From assembly GCA_017893485.1 (NCBI GenBank), contig CM030359.1, positions 33,298,430 to 33,362,429 of the forward strand: 64,000 nt of DNA, read 5' to 3'. Below the pieces are notes generated by a model, which worked only from the letters and a program-made list of their open reading frames with translations, made no database searches and was not told where the DNA came from. The stretch is from Hemerocallis citrina (lineage: Eukaryota > Streptophyta > Magnoliopsida > Asparagales > Asphodelaceae). Below, piece after piece: positions 54,619-61,044 of this stretch; position 1 is the first letter of the stretch; every line of letters starts with the position of its first letter. The translations under genes and the position numbers were made by a program.

Positions 54619-57600
54619 ATGAATAATCATATCTACGAAGAAGAAGAGTGCACACTTGCACTAAAAGTTAATGACTACAGTCATTTTTCGCATATCCCTA
54701 ATACTTTGAAAACTGCCAATTCTAACCACATAATTGGTATGTTAAACACTTTGGTTGACAAGGTGTCAGATATCCAAACTAGCCTACTTGGCTTAGAACG
54801 AAGTATCGAAAAGAAAATCGATAATATAAAAATTCCTGAACTCGACAGTATTGATCTTAATAGTCAATCTAAACAGCTTTTGCAGTCTATCACTAGACCA
54901 GAAGTTGAAATATCTTCTCCAACGAAGGAGAAAATTAATTTTCATTTTATGAATAATATGGTAAAGTATTCCTCTCAAGAGGAGAATACTATTCCTATTG
55001 ATAAAGTTGAAAAATCTTATTACAATTGTTTCCTTGAGTTAAGAAAGAAAGAACTCGAAGGAACAATTCCTTGCACTGATGTTCAAACATATTTTGAAAA
55101 ACATGAATATGCAATAAGGTACTTTATGTCCAAGGAAGAATCTGATTCTGAAATAGAATCAACAAAATCTTTCAGCTCCATTGAGCAAGAATCCTCAGAG
55201 TCTACTGACTCAAAAAGCTCTACTGAGCCAGAAACTTTCAGCTCTACTGAGCAAACTTTCAGCTCTACTGAGCAAACTTTCCGCTCTACTGAGCAAACTT
55301 CCAGCTCTACTGAGCAAAACAAACAAAAAACCTTTTTTAAGGTATATGCTGATCAAGAAACATTGATCGACCAACAAATGACTGAGATTGGTGAAACTTC
55401 TCGGGTCAATGATAGAGGAAAAAGACCTCTAGAACCTGAAGAAAATCCATTACCAGATTTTCAACCTTCCAATCCGGAAGAATTTCTACGATATGGTAGA
55501 AGTTCTGAAAGATTATTTTACAAAAATAATTTCCTTAATTGGAGAGATAATCAAACCAGAATAATGCTGGGTGAATATGATAAACGAAGTGCCCATATGG
55601 GTATATATTTCAATATTGATAGAATACCCCATAGACATCTTAAAAATTATTTTAAAGATTGGGGTCAACATATGCGTGGTATAAGATATCTCTTAAAGGG
55701 GATGTCTAACCGCGATTTTTTCAAATATACATGCTCCTTATGGGAGGGATACGCAGCTGATTGGCTGAGAAGCCTTGAGGCTACTAATGCGGTTGAAAAA
55801 GCCAATATTGAATCCCAAGAAACTACCGATAAAATGATTTTTCGACTGTTATCTTCATTCTACAGTGATTTAACAGGGGAAACTCTGCAAAGAACTATAG
55901 ATGAAGAAAACAAGTTATTAATGATGAAATTATGTGACATATGCGAATTAGAAACATTTGTCACAGATTATATTGGGCAAGTCTTCAAACTTGAAGATCC
56001 CGATAGAAAAATATTTTGGTTAGAAAGATTCTTTCTAAAAATCCCAGAACCATGGGGAGACTTGATAAAAAGTCATTATAACAAATTATTGGCAGCTAAT
56101 TCTGCTGGCCTTATTGGAGATAAACTCAGAGGTCAAAGTACAGGATATTTAAAACAAGCCTGTATGGAAACCATTAAAGCATTCTGTCAAAGTGCTAAAG
56201 CACACAAACAAATAAAAAATAGAGTGAAAAACTCTAAGCTGGGAATACAGTGTTGTCCCAGATACGACCCAGATATAAATCTGGAATATGGGTGTGAGCC
56301 CAAATATGGATCTTACAAAAGACCCTCCAAAAAATTCAAAATAACAAGGAAAAAATGGAAGCCAGAATTCAAGAGAAAATGGCAAAAAAATAATAATTCT
56401 AAACCGAAAAGGTTTATAAAAAATAAATTCCGAAAAGGATGCAAATGCTTTAAATGTGAAAAAGAAGGGCACTATGCCAATGAATGCAATGAAAAGATTC
56501 AAAAGGTTATAATAAATAATCTACAAGAGTATGGGATTCACACTCAAACTCTTGAAGAAATACCTACTGATGATGAGACTTCTGTCTATGAATTATCCTC
56601 TATTCCTGAGAGTAATTATAACTCAGATTCCTCTATAGACATGGAATCATTGAGGATAAATATGATAACAATCAATAAAATAGCTAATGCTATATGGGTA
56701 GAAACGCTTTCTCCTAAAGCCTTTTTACCTACAAGAGATAACACATGCTCTCCTGCCCTGAATTTACGAGCAGCTGAAAGCATGATAATAGAAAGATATT
56801 CTGTACTAGATGTCCCACTGGACTTACGAATAATAATCCCTAAAGGGTATTATGGGCAAATTATTAACACAACCGCTGTATCAAAGAAGCAACTCTTTGT
56901 TATAAGCGGAATAATAACTTCTGAATACAGAAGCAAAATTTCAGTATTCTTTAAGAGTCTGAATCACTTTGCTATACAAATACATCAAGGAGATGTCATT
57001 GCACAATTATTAATACTCAAATATGAAGAACTTCCTATAGGAAGACTTCGAGATACAGAAGACTCTGGTTGTGCTAGTACGCATATATCTAGTACAGATT
57101 ACAGAGTAAATATGAATTTCCTAAGGGAAGATACCACCAATGTGGATATTGATAATAGCATCGGAGAAGTCTATGACATATCCGATGATGACTTAACAAA
57201 ATTATTAGAGATGATTCCTCATCCAGATAAAAAGGATGTATATAAAACTGAGAGATCTATTATATCAAGATTTAATTCTAAAAGTACTTACATTTTTGAG
57301 AAAATGCAAGGAAATATAGAATTAAAAGGTATTCAGGACCTCTCATCAATAAAGCTTATAAGCCATGAGAAAATAAAAAGAATAAAACAAAGATATCCAA
57401 AGATGAATTATCTTCATCTAGGATTGATACAAATAAAAATTATTGCACAATTTCGTGCCGGAATAGATACACCAATTTTAATGGTGGTAAGAGACGAAAG
57501 GATTCACGATCCTTTAAACTCCATAATTGGGGGAACTAAATCAAATCTAGCAAACAGAATGTTTGCATTTAATATTCATCCAAATTTCTCTGTTGCATTA

Positions 57601-58104
57601 ACAGATGAAAACATTACAGATATTTGTACCTTGTCAATTAATTTGAAAGGTATAGAAATGAAACCAGGATAAAAAATCCTAAGTATCCAATGGGAAAGTT
57701 GCATCGCTCTTAATGAAGTTGCTACTTTCAAAACAAAAACTTCCAAAGATTACATCCAACTCTTTGAAGTTGGAACAGGAAAGGTTATTCAACCTAAGAT
57801 AATTGAACAAAAACACATTACTTTCAACAATGACATGGCTTTATTCATAAGTGAACTAAAGCTTAAACAAGCAAAAATCCCAGAAGAGACTTTCATAGTC
57901 TCGGGAAATAAAATTACTACGATATACAAAAACATAGAGGAAGACGATTCTTCTACTTCAAAACCAACTCTTAAAAGATCAAGTTCTTGCTCCATTAGAA
58001 GAGATAGTAACCTACTTCTTCATAATGAGGCATCTATATTACTAACGCCTAATGTGCTTAAAGATATACAAAGAAAGAGCATGAGGGATCAACAATTCAG
58101 ATGA
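54619..58104 (+). pseudogene. coat protein / dUTPase-like / movement protein polyprotein, one in-frame stop
   Basis: The ATG at 54619 opens 1017 codons; a TAA at 57670-57672 is followed in the same frame by further homologous coding sequence to 58104. Approximate residues: Ser-Thr-Glu-Gln repeats 182-235; coat protein core 294-537; Lys/Arg-rich 560-607; zinc knuckle CKCFKCEKEGHYANEC about 608-623; linker with VYELSS and ESLRINMITI about 655-685; dUTPase-like domain about 690-830 (NLRAAE, IPKGYYGQI, QGDVIAQLL); 30K-type movement protein from about 855 (LGLIQIKIIAQFRAGIDTPI). In the dUTPase-like part the usual catalytic-Asp site reads TSEY, so activity is doubtful. The stop cuts the movement protein before its C-terminus. 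Confidence 0.82.
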
Positions 58105-58189
58105 TCGAAAAATTACATGATACTGAATCAACAGAAGATTTTGATAACCTTGGAAACATGATTATCAAAGTCCCTATAAAAAATATCAA

Positions 58190-58245
58190 AACTTAAACAC
58201 TACTGTGTTTTTAAACAACTTAAACACTACTGTGTTTTTAAATTC
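58190..58245 (+). repeat. 26-bp direct repeat before the coiled-coil ORF
   Basis: TTAAACACTACTGTGTTTTT occurs twice in tandem, just upstream of the ATG at 58259. Confidence 0.85.
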
Positions 58246-58258
58246 CACAGGTATATCT

Positions 58259-58933
58259 ATGGAAGCAAAAGATTTAAAGTTCGTCTACATCAAAAGGGAA
58301 GAAGTACAAAGCTTCATCCAAGAACACAAAAAATATTTTCTAAGCAAAAAGAACTGGCTACTGCCAATAGCTGGACGTTTAGTTGCAGCGACTCGACGAA
58401 ATTTGGCTTTTAATGTCGAAGATGATCATTACATTTGTCCGAAATGTCATGATATATATAATACAATTGAAGAATATCAGGACGAGCATGACTCGATTTC
58501 ATGCGATGAACAATACAGCAGACCACCAACACCAGTTTCTACCCTAACACCCGAGGGCATGGATGACTCTGAAGAACCAAATCAGCAGCCAATCCACATG
58601 GACGCAGACAGAGAAGGCATAGTAAAGAACAGCCACGACGTCGTCGATCAGCACATCGAAGACCAGCAAACCAAAGATATCAGTCAACTGAAGACTAATA
58701 TCAAACAGCTACAAAATGACATCAATCAGCTCAGAGAGGACACCCTTCAACTCCAGCAGCAATTCCAGGACGTGCTACAGCACCAACTTGATGGGTCTGT
58801 CAGGAATATTCGTTCCACAGTAATCCTGCCTCCCACTCACAACAAACTTCTACTAGAAGACTCCAGCACTAGCCAGAAGCATGGTGGGCCACTTTACCAA
58901 CAGGTGGATGCACAGCAGCGTGGTGATGTGTAA
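58259..58933 (+). CDS. viral coiled-coil ORF of unit A, function unknown
   Basis: The first ATG is at 58259 (224 aa). The N-terminal half has a C2-type pair YICPKCHD with a nearby His and Cys (EHDSISC), possibly metal binding. A Gln/Leu heptad stretch, ISQLKTNIKQLQND to LQLQQQFQDV, predicts a coiled coil, as in virion-associated or DNA-binding proteins of Caulimoviridae, but I cannot assign it. The last codons (SQKHGGPL) share DNA with the region right after the unit B transactivator-like stop. The ORF ends three bases before the second promoter repeat. Confidence 0.6.
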   Translation: MEAKDLKFVYIKREEVQSFIQEHKKYFLSKKNWLLPIAGRLVAATRRNLAFNVEDDHYICPKCHDIYNTIEEYQDEHDSISCDEQYSRPPTPVSTLTPEGMDDSEEPNQQPIHMDADREGIVKNSHDVVDQHIEDQQTKDISQLKTNIKQLQNDINQLREDTLQLQQQFQDVLQHQLDGSVRNIRSTVILPPTHNKLLLEDSSTSQKHGGPLYQQVDAQQRGDV

Positions 58934-58935
58934 AA

Positions 58936-59253
58936 GATAATAATGTATGATGTGATATGTCTAAAGTCGTTTGTCCATATGTATGTCTAAAGTCGTTTGT
59001 CCATATGTGTGGAAACTTACTGGGTAAGTTTCCTTTAGCGTGTCTTGTACGCCAAGTTAGCTTACACCGTAAGTTAACTTGTAGCCTAAGTTTCCTTTGA
59101 GTCCTTTAGCTTGTGTCCTAAGCCTTCTCTCCCTATATAAGAGAGGCCATGGTGTGTGTCAAGGCAGAGCATCCTTAGGAGAGCCTTGCCTAGTGTGCTT
59201 GTATGTGTGCTACTATCCAATAAATAAAATATCTACTTCCTTTGAATTTCCGC
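58936..59253 (+). promoter_or_regulatory. viral intergenic region, promoter copy B
   Basis: It matches 53632-53949 over all 318 bases with no difference that I can see. It ends at TTTCCGC and runs directly into the inverted copy C instead of a primer site. Confidence 0.85.
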
Positions 59254-59545
59254 AGATTAGAGTGACAGCGGAAATTCAAAGGAAGTAGATATTTTATTTA
59301 TTGGATAGTAGCACACATACAAGCACACTAGGCAAGGCTCTCCTAAGGATGCTCTGCCTTGACACACACCATGGCCTCTCTTTATATAGGGAGAGAAGGC
59401 TTAGGATACAAGCTAAAGAAGAAGCTTAGGAAAGAAGCTAAGGAGGAAGCTTAGGAGACACGTTAAGGGAAACTTACGGAGTAAGTTTCTTACACATAAG
59501 GACAAACTACTTTAGACATACTTTAGACATATCACATCACACTTC
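59254..59545 (-). promoter_or_regulatory. viral intergenic region, promoter copy C (unit B), inverted
   Basis: Reading leftward it matches copies A and B closely from CCTAAGCCTTCTCTCCC through the TATA box (59381-59388) and AATAAA to TTTCCGCTGTCACTCTAA. The upstream half is diverged. It stands tail to tail with copy B. Confidence 0.8.
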
Positions 59546-59592
59546 ACCACGCTCTGTCTGCCGTGGCATTATTGGAGTGGCCCACCATGCTT

Positions 59593-61044
59593 CTAGATAG
59601 CGCTGGTTCCTTCTTGCATAAATTCGCTGTTGACAGTACGGGTTGGAGAAAGCATTTCGATGTCATCCTGTAGACCTTTTTCATCGTAGAAGGAATACAT
59701 GACATCTGTCCCAATGGGGCCGAGTTTCCAGGATTCTTTTAGTCCTAGAAAGAACTGCGCTCTTTCTTCTTTGGGATTTTCTTCACCTGTCCAATCGATA
59801 AGGATGATATTACCTTGGACCTGTATATTTTTGCAGAATGTATATTTTTCCCATAATTCTAGGAAAAATTCTTCTGTAGCTTCATACTGGATTTTTTCTG
59901 GATCAAATGTTTTATCTTTTCCCCTTTCAATCTGGAGCGTTGGCTCCGTTTGTACGATGTCGAGCTCCCAGAGTTGGATAGACTTGAACTGGCGAACATA
60001 CTGCTTTTCTTCCCAGATGCTCCATATTTGAAACTTGTAGATTGTGTGAAACTTATTTTTCTTTGATAGGACAGTTTTTGCACATATATCGGGAATAGTT
60101 TTAGAAAAGTCTCCTGGTTGGGAGATGTTGATGTAGAGTTCATGGACAATCCCTGCTTGGATTGCTCTTTTATATTGTGGTATTTGCTCGAACCATGCAA
60201 GGATTCGATATCTGTTATATTTATTTTTGACCAGCTGATCTGAATGTGTTAGCAGATCTTCCAAATTATTTTCCCCTGTCTTCTGTAGAAGTTCAATGAA
60301 TTTTTCTGTAGGGAATACCCCTATTTGATATAAGTCTAAACATTCAAGAAGATGAAGGTCTCCTTCAATTCTTCCTAATTTTTCATCTTTGAACTTAAAG
60401 AGTTTTGCAAACTCAGTAAATTCTTTGTTTCTGATGTTTACAAGATCACAGATGTCTATTTGAGACATTATAGCTTGTAGCTGTTTGTCAGCAGGAGTGT
60501 TTCCTCTGATCAGAGTATCTCTCTTCTTATTTAAAGAAGACGAGGTAGAAGTATTGCTGTATTTGATCATATTACTGGCAATGAGTTTTGCCTTTTCAAA
60601 TCCTTCGCTCTGCTCTTGTGTTTTTTTCTTGAACTGAAGGATTATTTTTTCTAATTGTGATAAGTGGTATGCACCGGTCTTATCATTTGGATGTAATGCC
60701 CTCCAAACATTGTTGAGATGATTGTAGATATCTGGATTCCCATGTTTTAACTCTTCGTTATACCAATCCTTTTTCAGGATGGGGTTGATAGAGTTTTGCT
60801 TCCACGCTGTTAGAGTGGGAGGTTTTAAAAGGACTTGTTTTGTTTGTGGAACAGTGGTTCCTGGAACAGTGGTTCCTGTATTTTTTGATACAGTAGTATC
60901 AGTAGATGTTGTAGCAGTAGCTACTTTTTTATTGTTTAGGACAGTAGTCCATTCTCCTGTTTTCATACCAAGAGCCTCTTCAAGCTCCTTGATTTTTTTG
61001 ATTACTTCAGGATCCATAGATCTTTTATCCTTTTTCTTCTCCAT
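59593..61044 (-). CDS. transactivator/viroplasmin-like protein of unit B
   Basis: The ATG at 61044 lies 20 bases before the polymerase stop in another frame, the usual place of the inclusion-body/transactivator gene after RT in this family. The 483-aa product has a charged N-terminus, a Thr/Val-rich segment (TTVPGTTVPQ), and a central region with RILAWFEQIPQYKRA and AGIVHELYI, which resembles the conserved transactivator core by position and pattern. A C-terminal acidic domain follows. In Caulimoviridae this protein supports reinitiation on polycistronic RNA and forms viroplasms. The frame is fully open. Identity rests on position and weak resemblance. Confidence 0.55.
   Translation of the reverse strand: MEKKKDKRSMDPEVIKKIKELEEALGMKTGEWTTVLNNKKVATATTSTDTTVSKNTGTTVPGTTVPQTKQVLLKPPTLTAWKQNSINPILKKDWYNEELKHGNPDIYNHLNNVWRALHPNDKTGAYHLSQLEKIILQFKKKTQEQSEGFEKAKLIASNMIKYSNTSTSSSLNKKRDTLIRGNTPADKQLQAIMSQIDICDLVNIRNKEFTEFAKLFKFKDEKLGRIEGDLHLLECLDLYQIGVFPTEKFIELLQKTGENNLEDLLTHSDQLVKNKYNRYRILAWFEQIPQYKRAIQAGIVHELYINISQPGDFSKTIPDICAKTVLSKKNKFHTIYKFQIWSIWEEKQYVRQFKSIQLWELDIVQTEPTLQIERGKDKTFDPEKIQYEATEEFFLELWEKYTFCKNIQVQGNIILIDWTGEENPKEERAQFFLGLKESWKLGPIGTDVMYSFYDEKGLQDDIEMLSPTRTVNSEFMQEGTSAI

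Larger units (their letters stand above)
53632..59253 (+). other. endogenous pararetrovirus (Caulimoviridae), unit A
   Basis: Two 318-bp direct repeats (53632-53949, 58936-59253) that look identical bound this unit, giving a repeat-to-repeat length of 5304 bp. Between them are a primer binding site, a leader with short ORFs, a long ORF (coat protein, dUTPase-like domain, movement protein) and a coiled-coil ORF. There is no polymerase or integrase. Coat plus movement protein in one ORF recalls cavemoviruses and solendoviruses. A complete unit without RT suggests one half of a divided genome. The left end sits in a TA microsatellite. Confidence 0.85.
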
